A DNA stretch of 44,131 bases from Actinomycetota bacterium. GTDB taxonomy: Bacteria; Actinomycetota; Acidimicrobiia; Acidimicrobiales; Ilumatobacteraceae. The position numbers were made by a program, and so were the translations under genes. The stretch's first letter is position 1; every line of letters begins with the position of its first letter. The stretch lies in NCBI GenBank assembly GCA_016870775.1, contig VGAK01000015.1, positions 1 through 44,131 of the forward strand, written 5' to 3'. The notes under the pieces are model-generated. The model was given only the letters and a program-made list of their open reading frames with translations, did no database searches and had not been told where the DNA came from. Below, piece by piece: positions 1 through 8,764 of this stretch.

Positions 1-1775
1 AGCTGCGCATAGTGGCCACCGAGCGCGACGAGCTCGTCGTGGGTTCCCGACTCCGTGATCCGCGCGTCGGCGACGACAGCGATCCGGTCGGCGCGCTTCA
101 CCGTCGTGAGTCGGTGCGCCACCACGATCACGCTCCGCCCGGCCATCAGGCGCTCGAGTGCCGCCTCGATCAACATCTCGGTGCCGGGGTCGAGGTTCGA
201 GGTCGCCTCGTCGAGCACGAGAACCGCCGGATTCACCAGCGCCGCGCGCGATAGGGCGACCAACTGGCGCTCACCGGCCGAGAGCCGTGATCCCCGCTCG
301 CGCACCTCCGTGTCGAGGCCCTCGCTGAAGGACTCGAAGCGCTCCAACACACCGAGCGAGGCAAGCGCCCCGCGGACCTCATCCTCGGTCGCATCCGGAC
401 GCGCGATGAGCAGGTTGTCCCGGATCGTGCCCCCGAAGAGAAAGCCCTCCTGGGGGATGACGACGATGCGATCGCGCAAATCGGCCGTGGAGGCACGACG
501 CAGATCGACACCCCCGAAGGTGGCGCGACCCGCCGAAGGGTCGTACAGCCTCGCCATCAACTTGGCGAGTGTCGACTTCCCCGCGCCCGTGGGCCCGACG
601 AGGGCGAGTCGCGTGCCGGCTCGCAGCACGAGCGAGACATCGTCGAGGGCCGGCCTCGCTCCCCCTGCGTAGGTGAAGGTGACGCCGTCGACGACGAGGT
701 CGCCCCGTGCCGGCAGTGGGACGGGGTCGAGCGCCTCGGCGACATCGGGCTCGGCATCGAGGATCCCGAACAACTTGTGCAACGATGCCGCCGCCGACTG
801 GAGAGTGTTGTAGAGCTGCGAGAGCTGCTGCACCGGATCGAAGAGGTTCGCGAGCAGCAGCACGAAAGCCACCACGGTGCCGAGCGACACCGACCCTCGG
901 TGCACCAACCAGCCCCCGATACCCACGATCAGTGCCTGCGAGGCGATGCCGGCGTACTCGATCAACCCGAAGTACCAGGTGCTCACCTTCACCGAGTGCA
1001 GGTGGCTGCGGTAGAGCGCGCGGTTCGACTCCTCGAACCGGCGGATCTGCTCGTCCTCTCGTGCGTACGCCTGAATGACGCGAACCCCCGCGATCCCCTC
1101 CTGCAGGGCCGAGAGGTTCGCACCCACCTTCTCGCGCACCTCGAGGTAGGCCTTGTTCGAGTCGCGCTGGAACTTCACGGATGCCGCGATGATGAATGGA
1201 AAGACGATCAAGGTGATCAAGGTCAGTTCCCAGGACAGGGTGAACAGAAGGAAGAACGCGAAGAAGAGCAACAGGAACGCCGACAGGAACTGCATCAGTC
1301 CCCACTGCACGAGCTCGGCCATCGACTCGATGTCGGCGGTCATGCGTGCCACCAGCACACCGGCCTTCTCGCGGTCGAAGAAGGCCAACGACTGGCTCTG
1401 CATCCGCTCGAAGACCCGCAGGCGCAACAGGCGCAGGAAGCCCTCGCCCGCCTGGTTCAGCGCGACGTACTGGAGCCGGCCCACCACGTAGGCCACGGCC
1501 ACGACCACCAGGTAGGCGGCCACGCTCCAGTTGAGGGTCGCGGTGTCGGACTTCTTGATGCCCGCGTCGATCCCGTGGCGCACGATGACCGGCCCCGCGA
1601 GCGTGCAGAACACCGTGACCACCACGTAGGCCATCGCCTGGGCGGCCTTGCGGCGGAACTCCCCGGCCATCTTGACGCTGCGCGCGAGCACCACGCGCGT
1701 CTGGGTGCGGTCGAGCCTGTCGTCCTCCTCGATCACACCGGGGCCGCGCCCGCGCCCGCCACCACCGGCCCACAT
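1..1775 (-). CDS. ABC exporter subunit, permease-ATPase half, consensus-site partner (3' end outside window)
   Basis: The frame is open at the left edge; 591 codons are visible from an ATG at 1773-1775. The first 330 residues carry the hydrophobic exporter membrane domain. The nucleotide-binding domain follows, with Walker A GPTGAGKST (394-402), a Q-loop in IPQE (about 442), signature LSAGE (498-502) in place of LSGGQ, Walker B LVLDE (519-523) with the catalytic Glu present, and an AHR H-loop (about 553). The start lies one base after the stop of the upstream ABC gene, so the two are probably translationally coupled. The degenerate signature here matches the degenerate Walker B of the partner, as in heterodimeric exporters with one consensus and one degenerate ATP site (TM287/288 and BmrCD type). 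Substrate is unknown; lipid or drug export is family-level inference. Only the last few residues should be missing. Confidence 0.93.
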   Translation of the reverse strand, partial: MWAGGGGRGRGPGVIEEDDRLDRTQTRVVLARSVKMAGEFRRKAAQAMAYVVVTVFCTLAGPVIVRHGIDAGIKKSDTATLNWSVAAYLVVVAVAYVVGRLQYVALNQAGEGFLRLLRLRVFERMQSQSLAFFDREKAGVLVARMTADIESMAELVQWGLMQFLSAFLLLFFAFFLLFTLSWELTLITLIVFPFIIAASVKFQRDSNKAYLEVREKVGANLSALQEGIAGVRVIQAYAREDEQIRRFEESNRALYRSHLHSVKVSTWYFGLIEYAGIASQALIVGIGGWLVHRGSVSLGTVVAFVLLLANLFDPVQQLSQLYNTLQSAAASLHKLFGILDAEPDVAEALDPVPLPARGDLVVDGVTFTYAGGARPALDDVSLVLRAGTRLALVGPTGAGKSTLAKLMARLYDPSAGRATFGGVDLRRASTADLRDRIVVIPQEGFLFGGTIRDNLLIARPDATEDEVRGALASLGVLERFESFSEGLDTEVRERGSRLSAGERQLVALSRAALVNPAVLVLDEATSNLDPGTEMLIEAALERLMAGRSVIVVAHRLTTVKRADRIAVVADARITESGTHDELVALGGHYAQ

Positions 1776-1776
1776 G

Positions 1777-3585
1777 TCAGGACCCTCCCGCCACGGGCAT
1801 CGCGCCGCGCTCCAGTGCGGCCAGCACCTCGCGGTACCGGTCATTCGACTCGAGCAGCTCGCGATGGGTGCCTGTCGCGGCGATCATGCCGCCGTCGAGC
1901 AGCACCGCGCGGTCGGCGAGTTCGATCGTGGCGGGTCGATGCGCGATCACGAGGGTGGTGCGGTTGCGCATCACCGTGGCGAGGGCGTCACGGATCTCGT
2001 GCTCCTTGGTCGGGTCCACCGCCGAAGTCGCGTCGTCGAGCACCAACACACGGGGATCAGCCACGATCGCACGTGCGATCGCGATCCGCTGGCGCTGACC
2101 ACCCGAGAGCGAGTACCCGCGCTCCCCCAGGGCCGTGTCGTAGCCGTGCGGCAACTGCATGATGAAGTCGTGAGCGCCGGCGAGCCGCGCCGCCCGCACG
2201 ACGACGTCGGCGTCGATGCCCGGCTTGGCGAAGGCGATGTTCGCCGAGACAGTGTCGTGGAAGAGCAGGGTGTCCTCGAACACCACGCCGACTGCCCGAC
2301 GCAGATCGGCGAGGCGAAGGTCGCGCAGGTCGACCCCATCGAGCCTCACGACCCCGGATTGCGGGTCGTAGAAGCGCAGCAACAGGCGCGCGATCGTCGA
2401 CTTGCCCGAGCCGGTCGCGCCCACGATCGCCACCGACTCCCCCGGCGCGATGTCGAGTGTCAGGCCCTCCAGAACTCCCACCTTGGTGTGGCCGATGTCG
2501 TAGGCGAAGCGCACCGCGCCGAAACGGACCGCACCCACCGGCTGGGCCAGTCCCGCCGCCGGCAACGACCGTGGCCTGGGAGGGTCGGCGATCGCGGGCT
2601 CCTCGGAGAGCACCTCGTTCACGCGCAGCAGGGCGGCCGCCGCGCGCTGGGCGAAGGCCACCGTCATGCCGATGTTGCGCATCGGCCAGATGAGCATCGT
2701 GAGATAGGTGTTGAACGCGACCAGTCCGCCGAGCGTCATGTCGCCGTTGATCACCCTGTGCCCGCCGAGACCGAGCACCGCCACGAGGCCGAGCGAGGGC
2801 AGCAGGTCGATGGCCGGCAGGAAGCGACTGCGTATGCGCGCAGCGACCATCGACTCGCGCCGGATGTCGTCGGCCTCGCGCTCGAGTCGCCGCTGCTGCA
2901 CCGACTCCGCGCCGAATCCCTTCACCACGCGGATTCCCGACACGCTCTCCTCGACGATGTTGGCGAGTTGGGCCTGCTCCTGCTGGACCGCGATCACCAC
3001 GGGATGGATGCGATGGGAGAAACGGCGCGCCGACACGTTGATGAATGGCAGTGGAGCGAGCGACACGAGAGCCAGGATCGGATCCGACAGCATCAGGATG
3101 ACCACGACGCCGAGCACCATCGTGATCTGGGAGACGAAGATCGGGATGTTCACGACGAAGCCCTGAACCTGCTGGAGGTCACTCGAGGACCGGCTCATCA
3201 GTTGGCCCGTCTGGGCACGGTCGTGGAAGCCGACGTGCAGGCCCTGGATGTGGGAGAACAGACGCTCGCGCAGCATCGTCTCGGTGAGCCTGCTCTCGCG
3301 GAAGGCGATGTAGCGCCGCCATGCCGCGAACACCCCCGCCACGATGGCGGCACCCATGATCAGGAGCGTCCAGAAGACGAGCGATCCGTTCTTCTCGATG
3401 CCGCGGTCGATTGCGAGCCGCGTGAGCTGGGGCACCGACACCTTGCCGAGTGTCCACGCCAGACCCACCCCGGCGCCGACGAGCAGCGCGCGCTCCTGCA
3501 CGCGCAGGGTGCGCAGAAGAAGCAGCCATCCCTCGCGGGTGACACCACCCGTGGCGGGGGCCGGTGCGCTCGCGGGGGCGGTCAT
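1777..3585 (-). CDS. ABC exporter subunit, permease-ATPase half with degenerate catalytic site
   Basis: A 602-residue half-transporter: membrane domain about 30-320, then an ATPase domain with Walker A GATGSGKST (389-397), signature LSGGQ (493-497), Walker B LVLDD (514-518) and H-loop AHR (548-550). The residue after the Walker B Asp is Asp518 rather than the catalytic Glu, and the Q-loop reads FED instead of PQD, so this subunit carries the degenerate hydrolysis site. Its own signature is intact and would complete the active site of the partner encoded at 1-1775. An alanine/proline-rich N-terminus precedes the first membrane helix. The start ATG overlaps the stop of the oxidoreductase gene upstream (ATGA), so the pair is expressed in an operon with that gene and a thioesterase. 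Substrate cannot be told from sequence. Confidence 0.95.
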   Translation of the reverse strand: MTAPASAPAPATGGVTREGWLLLLRTLRVQERALLVGAGVGLAWTLGKVSVPQLTRLAIDRGIEKNGSLVFWTLLIMGAAIVAGVFAAWRRYIAFRESRLTETMLRERLFSHIQGLHVGFHDRAQTGQLMSRSSSDLQQVQGFVVNIPIFVSQITMVLGVVVILMLSDPILALVSLAPLPFINVSARRFSHRIHPVVIAVQQEQAQLANIVEESVSGIRVVKGFGAESVQQRRLEREADDIRRESMVAARIRSRFLPAIDLLPSLGLVAVLGLGGHRVINGDMTLGGLVAFNTYLTMLIWPMRNIGMTVAFAQRAAAALLRVNEVLSEEPAIADPPRPRSLPAAGLAQPVGAVRFGAVRFAYDIGHTKVGVLEGLTLDIAPGESVAIVGATGSGKSTIARLLLRFYDPQSGVVRLDGVDLRDLRLADLRRAVGVVFEDTLLFHDTVSANIAFAKPGIDADVVVRAARLAGAHDFIMQLPHGYDTALGERGYSLSGGQRQRIAIARAIVADPRVLVLDDATSAVDPTKEHEIRDALATVMRNRTTLVIAHRPATIELADRAVLLDGGMIAATGTHRELLESNDRYREVLAALERGAMPVAGGS

Positions 3586-4589
3586 GCGTTCGGGGCGAGC
3601 GCCCGCACGGCGTCCCAGTGCTTCAACTGCGGGTCGAAGGGCATGATCGCGAGCGACGAGGTGGTCACTCCGTTGTCGAAGTACCGCTTGATCTTCTCAC
3701 GGCACTCGGCGGGCGACCCGTGCACGATGAGATCGTCGACGACCGAGTCGGGGATCGCAGCGAGTGCCGCCTTGCGCTCACCCGTCTTCCATGCGTCCCA
3801 CATTCCCTTCAACTCATCCGATCTCCCGAGCCATGCGTGGAACGCGGCATAGACGGGCACGTTCAGGTAGGCCGCGATCGCGAACCTCGCACCCTGGCGC
3901 ACCACTTCTGCATTCTCCGATGGACACACGAAAATGCGCGCGACGATCTCCTTGGGCACTCCCCCGGCGGCATCGCGCACCACCTGGGCGACGCGGGTGA
4001 CGTCGTCGGGGCTCAGCCAGTTGATGATCGTGCCGTCGGCCTCGCGCGCGGCGAGGCGGAGCATCCCCTCGCGCAGGGCCGCCACCAGGATCGCAGGCTT
4101 GTGCTCGGGCTTGATGCCGAGCCGGAAGCCGTCGACCTTGAAGGTGTCATAGGTGCCCACCACCTTCTCGCCCGAGAGAGCATCGTTCAGGAAACGCACC
4201 ACGTCGCGCACCTTCTTGTAGGGCTCCTCGAACGGAACACCGTTCCAGCGCTCGACGATCACATTGCTCGACGATCCGATGCCGATCGCGAACCTGCCGG
4301 GAGCCGCGTCGGCGAGCGATGCCACCGACTGGGCGAGGCACGCGGGGCTGCGGGTGTAGGCCGGCACTATCGCCGTGCCGAGACGCAGTCGCGGCTCCCA
4401 CGCGGCGGCCAGTGCGAGCGGTGTGAACGCATCGGCACCGTCGGCCTCCGCCGACCAGATGTCGGTGTAGCCCAGGTCGGCGAGCTCGCCGAGCTTCTCG
4501 CGGTGCGAGTGCAACGGCCCCGGCAGGGGCACGGTCATTCCCGGTCGCACCGTTGTCCCGTGCTGTGGCGCGGCGCCGTAGGCGTTCAT
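3582..4589 (-). CDS. LLM-class F420-dependent oxidoreductase (Rv3520c-like)
   Basis: A 335-residue luciferase-like TIM-barrel protein. The N-terminal part has the strand/loop order of the F420-dependent family, including IWSAEADGADAF near residue 44 and RLRLGTAIVPAYTRSP near 69, followed by FAIGIGSSS near 102, a phosphate-binding region typical of LLM flavin/F420 enzymes. Family knowledge: these enzymes use coenzyme F420 or FMN to reduce or oxidise diverse small molecules; the Rv3520c subgroup has no firm substrate. The gene overlaps its neighbours by four bases on both sides (thioesterase upstream, ABC subunit downstream), so it belongs to one transcript with an acyl-thioesterase and an exporter. 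That context hints at processing of a lipid or acyl compound, which is inference. Confidence 0.88.
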   Translation of the reverse strand: MNAYGAAPQHGTTVRPGMTVPLPGPLHSHREKLGELADLGYTDIWSAEADGADAFTPLALAAAWEPRLRLGTAIVPAYTRSPACLAQSVASLADAAPGRFAIGIGSSSNVIVERWNGVPFEEPYKKVRDVVRFLNDALSGEKVVGTYDTFKVDGFRLGIKPEHKPAILVAALREGMLRLAAREADGTIINWLSPDDVTRVAQVVRDAAGGVPKEIVARIFVCPSENAEVVRQGARFAIAAYLNVPVYAAFHAWLGRSDELKGMWDAWKTGERKAALAAIPDSVVDDLIVHGSPAECREKIKRYFDNGVTTSSLAIMPFDPQLKHWDAVRALAPNA

Positions 4590-5437
4590 GCTGTCCTCCC
4601 CGACATCGTGCTCCGTCGGCCATCGGCGGTCTCGTCGCGATCGCGGTGGATGCGCGCGATGCAGCTCTGGCTCGCCGTCGCCATCAGGGTCCCGTCCTCG
4701 GCGTACATGTGCACCAGTCCGTGGCCGAACCCGCGCGCCAGACCGTGCACTTTGATGTCGATCAGCACCCAGGTGGTCGGCACGAGGTTCATCACCCTGA
4801 GTGTGTTGTCGAGACTGTTGCCCCCACCGCGGATGCCGAGGGCCTGACCGACCCCGCGCGGCACGAAGTCACCGAGGACGCCGAGTGTGGCGGCGTCGAC
4901 ACCCTCGATCACCTGGGGCAGGCGCGTCCACATCACGGTGTGGCCGTCGTTGACGGTGCCGTCGAGTTCTGCCTCGCTGCGCACGCTGACGATGCGTTCG
5001 TCCATGTAGTCGTGGATGGTGCCCCCGTGCGGGTGACGGTGCCGGTAGTCGGGGCACTCGTCGGGGTGTGGTGCCCGGGGGGCAGTCTCCCACTGACCCT
5101 GGAGGGCGAAGTCCCTGTCACCGAGGGCTGCGTTGACCACCAGGATCTCGCGCTCGCCGACGTGCGCAACGACGCGCGCCTGGGTGATCGTGTGCCCAGT
5201 CACGGGCACGATCACATCGATGTCCATCACCTCGCCCGGTCGGGCGTAGCTGAGGTACTGGGCGCTCGACCAGACCAGGTGGCGCCCCGTGGTGCCCTCC
5301 AGGGCCGAGATCGCGGCCCCGAGGCCTGCTCCCCCGTACAGGAATTTCCCGCCCGTGCACAGGCGTGTCTCGACGGGGAGGTGCCAGCGGTACGGGTTAT
5401 GCGTCTCCACGAGTCCGAGGAAGGCACGACTGTCCAT
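4586..5437 (-). CDS. Acyl-CoA thioesterase family protein, double hotdog fold
   Basis: A 283-residue protein with a first hotdog repeat at roughly 10-120 (GGAGLGAAISALEGTTG near 35-51 is the usual central-helix motif) and a second at roughly 160-275. Length and layout match the two-domain TesB-like thioesterases that hydrolyse acyl-CoA. A His-rich loop (HRHPHGG, near 132-138) sits between the repeats. It is the first gene of the minus-strand operon running to the left edge, and its stop overlaps the next ATG (ATGA). The 77-base gap to the divergent amidase gene contains the control regions of both. I see no TANNNT box close to this start. Substrate chain length cannot be inferred. Confidence 0.8.
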   Translation of the reverse strand: MDSRAFLGLVETHNPYRWHLPVETRLCTGGKFLYGGAGLGAAISALEGTTGRHLVWSSAQYLSYARPGEVMDIDVIVPVTGHTITQARVVAHVGEREILVVNAALGDRDFALQGQWETAPRAPHPDECPDYRHRHPHGGTIHDYMDERIVSVRSEAELDGTVNDGHTVMWTRLPQVIEGVDAATLGVLGDFVPRGVGQALGIRGGGNSLDNTLRVMNLVPTTWVLIDIKVHGLARGFGHGLVHMYAEDGTLMATASQSCIARIHRDRDETADGRRSTMSGRTA

Positions 5438-5501
5438 AGCGCACTTGCGACCTTAGTTGCGGTGCCTCCCGACGGCGGGATCGTGCGCCGCACAACTGGA
5501 C

Positions 5502-5507
5502 TAGCGT
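5502..5507 (+). promoter_or_regulatory. Putative -10 box of a leaderless promoter for the amidase
   Basis: TAGCGT lies exactly 7 bases before the amidase ATG at 5515, and there is no Shine-Dalgarno. This spacing is what leaderless actinobacterial transcripts show. Confidence 0.5.
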
Positions 5508-5514
5508 CGCGCGC

Positions 5515-6909
5515 ATGGCCGATACACCTTGGTTGGGCGATGCGTGCTCGCTCGTCGAGGAATTCAGGACGGGGCGCCGGTCGCCCCGAGAGGAGATGCA
5601 AGCGACGCTCGACGCGACCGCGGCGAGTTCGCTGAATGCGGTCTCGTTCGTGGATCCCGAGCGCGCGCTCGCCGGGGCCGAGAAGGCCGACGTCTCGCTC
5701 CCCTTCGGCGGTGTTCCGCTCGGCGTCAAGGAGCTCGACATGGTCAGCGGGTGGCCCGACACCGGAGCCTCCCTCGTGTTCGCCGGCGACATCGCGACGG
5801 AGACCTCGATTCCGGTCGAGCGAATCGTCGGACGTGGTGGAGTCGTGCCGTTCGGTCTCACCACGGCCAGTGAGTTCGGTGGAGTGAACCTCACGCGCAC
5901 CCACCTGAACGGTGCAACCTCGAACCCGTGGAACCTCGCGCGCACCCCGGGCGGATCCTCGGGGGGCAGCGCGGCCGGTGTCGCCGGCGGGCTCTTCACC
6001 CTCGCCACCGGCGGCGATGGTGGCGGATCCATCCGCATCCCGGCCGGGTTCACCGGTCTCGTCGGGCTCAAGTCGACGTACGGCCGCATCCCGCGGGGAC
6101 CGAACGCGCAGTACGGCAACCTCACCGTCACGGTCGGGTGTCTCAGCCGGAGCGTGCGCGACACGGCGCGATGGTTCGACGCGGCCAACGGCCACGACGC
6201 GCGCGATCCGCTCTCGCTACCACGCGTCGAGGGATGGGAGGCGGCGCTCGGCTCGGTCCCCGTGCGGGGACTGAGAGTCGCGGTCGTCGACGACTGGGGT
6301 GGCGCGACGGTGTCTCCGGCGATGTGGCACGTGCTGCTCGGGGCCGCGGAGCACTTGGTGCGCGCGGCGGGGCTCGTGCGCATCGACGGTGTCGACACGA
6401 CCCTGCCGCGAATGGGCGCCGCATGGGCGATCAGCGGCAACCTCGGTCTGTCGGCTCTGCTCGGAGACAAGTGGCCCGCGTGCGCCGATCAACTGACCCC
6501 CGAGATGCGGGCGGGAATGGAGATGGCCGAGGGCCTCTACAACGCCGAGGCGCGCGGTCGTCTCGAGGAGAGGCGTGCACGTTTCAACGCACGCATGGCC
6601 GAGATATTCGACCAGGTCGATCTGGTGATCACGGCCTCTAATCCCGATGTCGCCTTCTCCGCCGAGGGACCGTTGCCATCGGAGTTCGGCGGCATCAAGG
6701 CGGGCGCGCGCAACAATGGTGTCCTCACGTTCCCCTGCAACCTCCACGGCAACCCAGGCATCTCCGTTCCCGCCGGCACCGTCGATGGCCTGCCGGTGGG
6801 CCTCCAGATCTTGGGGCCGCATTTCTCCGAGCAGATCCTCCTCGAGTTGGCCCTCGTGCTGGAGCGCGAGTGCCCGTGGCCGCTCGTGGCGCCGGGGGCC
6901 CCCGCGTGA
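5515..6909 (+). CDS. Amidase signature family hydrolase
   Basis: A 464-residue amidase-signature enzyme with the complete Ser-cisSer-Lys triad: Lys72 in GVPLGVKEL, the cis-Ser region GGSSGGS (146-152) and the nucleophile Ser172 in GGGSIRIP. Family members hydrolyse C-N bonds of amides or act as transamidase subunits; GatA is unlikely because no gatB or gatC lies beside it and the C-terminal half differs from GatA. The start is fixed by a TAGCGT box 7 bases upstream. The stop codon overlaps the GTG of the CoA-transferase gene (GTGA), so the two form an operon, suggesting stepwise catabolism: amide hydrolysis followed by CoA activation of the released acid. That link is inference. Confidence 0.92.
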   Translation: MADTPWLGDACSLVEEFRTGRRSPREEMQATLDATAASSLNAVSFVDPERALAGAEKADVSLPFGGVPLGVKELDMVSGWPDTGASLVFAGDIATETSIPVERIVGRGGVVPFGLTTASEFGGVNLTRTHLNGATSNPWNLARTPGGSSGGSAAGVAGGLFTLATGGDGGGSIRIPAGFTGLVGLKSTYGRIPRGPNAQYGNLTVTVGCLSRSVRDTARWFDAANGHDARDPLSLPRVEGWEAALGSVPVRGLRVAVVDDWGGATVSPAMWHVLLGAAEHLVRAAGLVRIDGVDTTLPRMGAAWAISGNLGLSALLGDKWPACADQLTPEMRAGMEMAEGLYNAEARGRLEERRARFNARMAEIFDQVDLVITASNPDVAFSAEGPLPSEFGGIKAGARNNGVLTFPCNLHGNPGISVPAGTVDGLPVGLQILGPHFSEQILLELALVLERECPWPLVAPGAPA

Positions 6910-8087
6910 CGTCGTCCGGCCCGCTCTCGGGCGTGAAGGTCGTGGACATGTCGGTGATGATCTCGGGACCGCTCTCGGCGATGATGCTCGCCGACCAGGG
7001 TGCCGATGTCGTCAAGGTGGAGTCCCCCGGAATCGGCGACATGATGCGGTTCCTCGGCAGTTCCAAGGGTGGAATGACGGGGATCTTCGCGCTCAACAAC
7101 CGCGGGAAGCGCTCGATCGGGATCAACCTGAAGTCCGACCGCGGCGGCGAGATCCTGCGAGCGCTCCTGTCCGATGCCGACGTGCTGATCCAGAACTTCC
7201 GGCCCGGCGCACTCGACAAGCTCGGCTTCGGCTACGAGAGCGTGCGCGCGATGAACCCGGGCATCGTCTACGTCTCGATCAGTGGCTTCGGCCAAGACGG
7301 GCCGCGCAGCGGACAACGTGTCTACGACAACATCATCCAGGCCGCGTCCGGACTCGCATCCGTGCAGACGGACCGCGCCACGAGTCGACCGCAGATCTTC
7401 CGCACCCTCGTCTGCGACAAGGTCACCTCGTACACAGTCGCCCAGGCCGTGACCGCCGCGCTGTTCGCGCGGGAGCGCGGTGCGGGTGGTCAACACGTCG
7501 AGGTCGCCATGCTGGATGCCGCGATCTCGTTCATGTGGCCCGACACGGCGATGGACGTGGCACTTCTCGACGATGACGTCACGCGCACGCCCACGATCGG
7601 CGAGAACTATGCCGCGCTCGAGCTGAGGGATGGTTTCGTTGCCGTGTCGGCGGTGTCCCAGCCCGAGTTCGAGGGCTACATGCGCGCCCTCAACGGGAGC
7701 CATCTGCTCGACGATCCTCGCTTCGCCGATGCCGGGGCCCGGTCGGTGAACGTTGCCGACCTGCGCACCGAGGTCAAGAAGCTCACCGATGCGATCACCG
7801 TCGAGGAGTTCCTCGCCAATGCCCTGGTCCACGATGTGCCCGCGAGCAGCATCAACACCCTCGTCTCGGCACCCGATGAACCCCAGGTGGTGCACAACGC
7901 GAGCTTCTTCAAGCGCGAGCACCCCGTGGCGGGTCGCATCCGCGAGGCACGTCATGCACCCCGTTTCCACGGCACTCCGACGGGTGTTGTGTCCCATGCA
8001 CCGATGCGTGGCGAGCACACCGACGAGATTCTCGCGGGTCTCGGCCTGGACCCCGCCGAGATCCGCGCCACCGACGCCGTCTTCTGA
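6906..8087 (+). CDS. Class III CoA-transferase (CaiB/BaiF family)
   Basis: A 393-residue protein beginning at GTG 6906, which overlaps the amidase stop. It shows the family III architecture: N-terminal GVKVVDMS...GPLSAMMLADQGADVVKVE, NNRGKRSIGINLK near 64-76, VLIQNFRPG near 93-101, the SISGFGQDGP loop near 124-133, and YD141 at the position expected for the catalytic Asp that forms the acyl-aspartyl anhydride. A frame upstream of 6906 is open but lies wholly inside the amidase gene. Family members transfer CoA between carboxylic acids (formyl-CoA/oxalate, carnitine, bile acid, mesaconyl substrates). Its partner amidase suggests the acceptor acid comes from an amide. Confidence 0.92.
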   Translation: MTSSGPLSGVKVVDMSVMISGPLSAMMLADQGADVVKVESPGIGDMMRFLGSSKGGMTGIFALNNRGKRSIGINLKSDRGGEILRALLSDADVLIQNFRPGALDKLGFGYESVRAMNPGIVYVSISGFGQDGPRSGQRVYDNIIQAASGLASVQTDRATSRPQIFRTLVCDKVTSYTVAQAVTAALFARERGAGGQHVEVAMLDAAISFMWPDTAMDVALLDDDVTRTPTIGENYAALELRDGFVAVSAVSQPEFEGYMRALNGSHLLDDPRFADAGARSVNVADLRTEVKKLTDAITVEEFLANALVHDVPASSINTLVSAPDEPQVVHNASFFKREHPVAGRIREARHAPRFHGTPTGVVSHAPMRGEHTDEILAGLGLDPAEIRATDAVF

Positions 8088-8314
8088 CACCGCTGCTGCG
8101 ACGGGGCTCTCCGCCGCGTGGGCGAGAGTTCGGCGGGGTCCGGACGTCGGCCCCCGCACACGGCAACCCGCCGCACCCGTCCACGTCGGCGCGTGCGACC
8201 CGCGACCCGGTACTGTCGGGCCGGGCGGTCACCCGATCGCAAACCGGGACGGTTCGACGACTTTCACCGGGACGATCACCGGGATGCCCGGCCTCGAGGA
8301 GAAACGGGAGAACC

Positions 8315-8752
8315 ATGGGCGCACTGTCGATGACCACGCATGAGCGGGAGCAGTTCCTCGCCGATCTCCACGTGGGGATCCTCGGGATCGAGCGGGCCGA
8401 TGGACCACCGTTGACCGTTCCCGTCTGGTACGAGTACGAACCGGGCGGCGAGTTGTGGTTCCTCACCTCGCTCGACTCGGTGAAGGGACGACTCCTCCGG
8501 CGGTCGATGCGATTCAGCCTGTGCGCACAGAACGAGTCCCTGCCGTACAAATACGTGTCGATCGAGGGACCCGCCACGATCTCTCCCGCCGACACCGAAC
8601 TCCATAGTCGGCCGATGGCACACCGATATCTAGGCGTGAGGGGTGGCGACCGCTACGTCGAGGGTGGCTCGGGGGACGCCGACGGGGAGTCGGTTCGCGT
8701 GTCGACCGTGCCCGAGCGCTGGTTCACCGTCGACTACTCCAAGGTCACGTGA
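8315..8752 (+). CDS. Pyridoxamine 5'-phosphate oxidase-fold protein (FMN or F420 binding)
   Basis: A 145-residue split-barrel protein. The segment LADLHVGILGIERADGPPLTVPVWY (residues about 15-39) is the typical opening of actinobacterial PPOX-class proteins, where the first strands bind flavin phosphate or F420. The chosen ATG at 8315 has a GGGAG Shine-Dalgarno a few bases upstream; an internal ATG five codons later is possible. Rv1155-type relatives bind F420, but the sequence alone does not separate FMN from F420 users. It stands alone on the plus strand, convergent with the membrane protein gene that ends 12 bases away. The 227 bases upstream (8088-8314) hold no recognisable gene. Confidence 0.75.
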   Translation: MGALSMTTHEREQFLADLHVGILGIERADGPPLTVPVWYEYEPGGELWFLTSLDSVKGRLLRRSMRFSLCAQNESLPYKYVSIEGPATISPADTELHSRPMAHRYLGVRGGDRYVEGGSGDADGESVRVSTVPERWFTVDYSKVT

Positions 8753-8764
8753 CCAACGCGGTGC

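Noticed and set aside
379-1773. Open minus-strand frame with Arg-rich translation beginning at a GTG
   Set aside because: It is a shifted shadow of the ABC exporter gene, whose true frame starts at ATG 1775 and runs off the left edge.
5438-5514. Imperfect inverted repeat (GTTGCGG with CCGCACAAC) between thioesterase and amidase
   Set aside because: The arms need an unpaired insertion to align, so it is too weak to call an operator.
8088-8314. 227-base gap with short open frames on both strands
   Set aside because: Frames are Arg/Pro/Gly-rich with no homologous look; no strong hairpin or promoter was evident.
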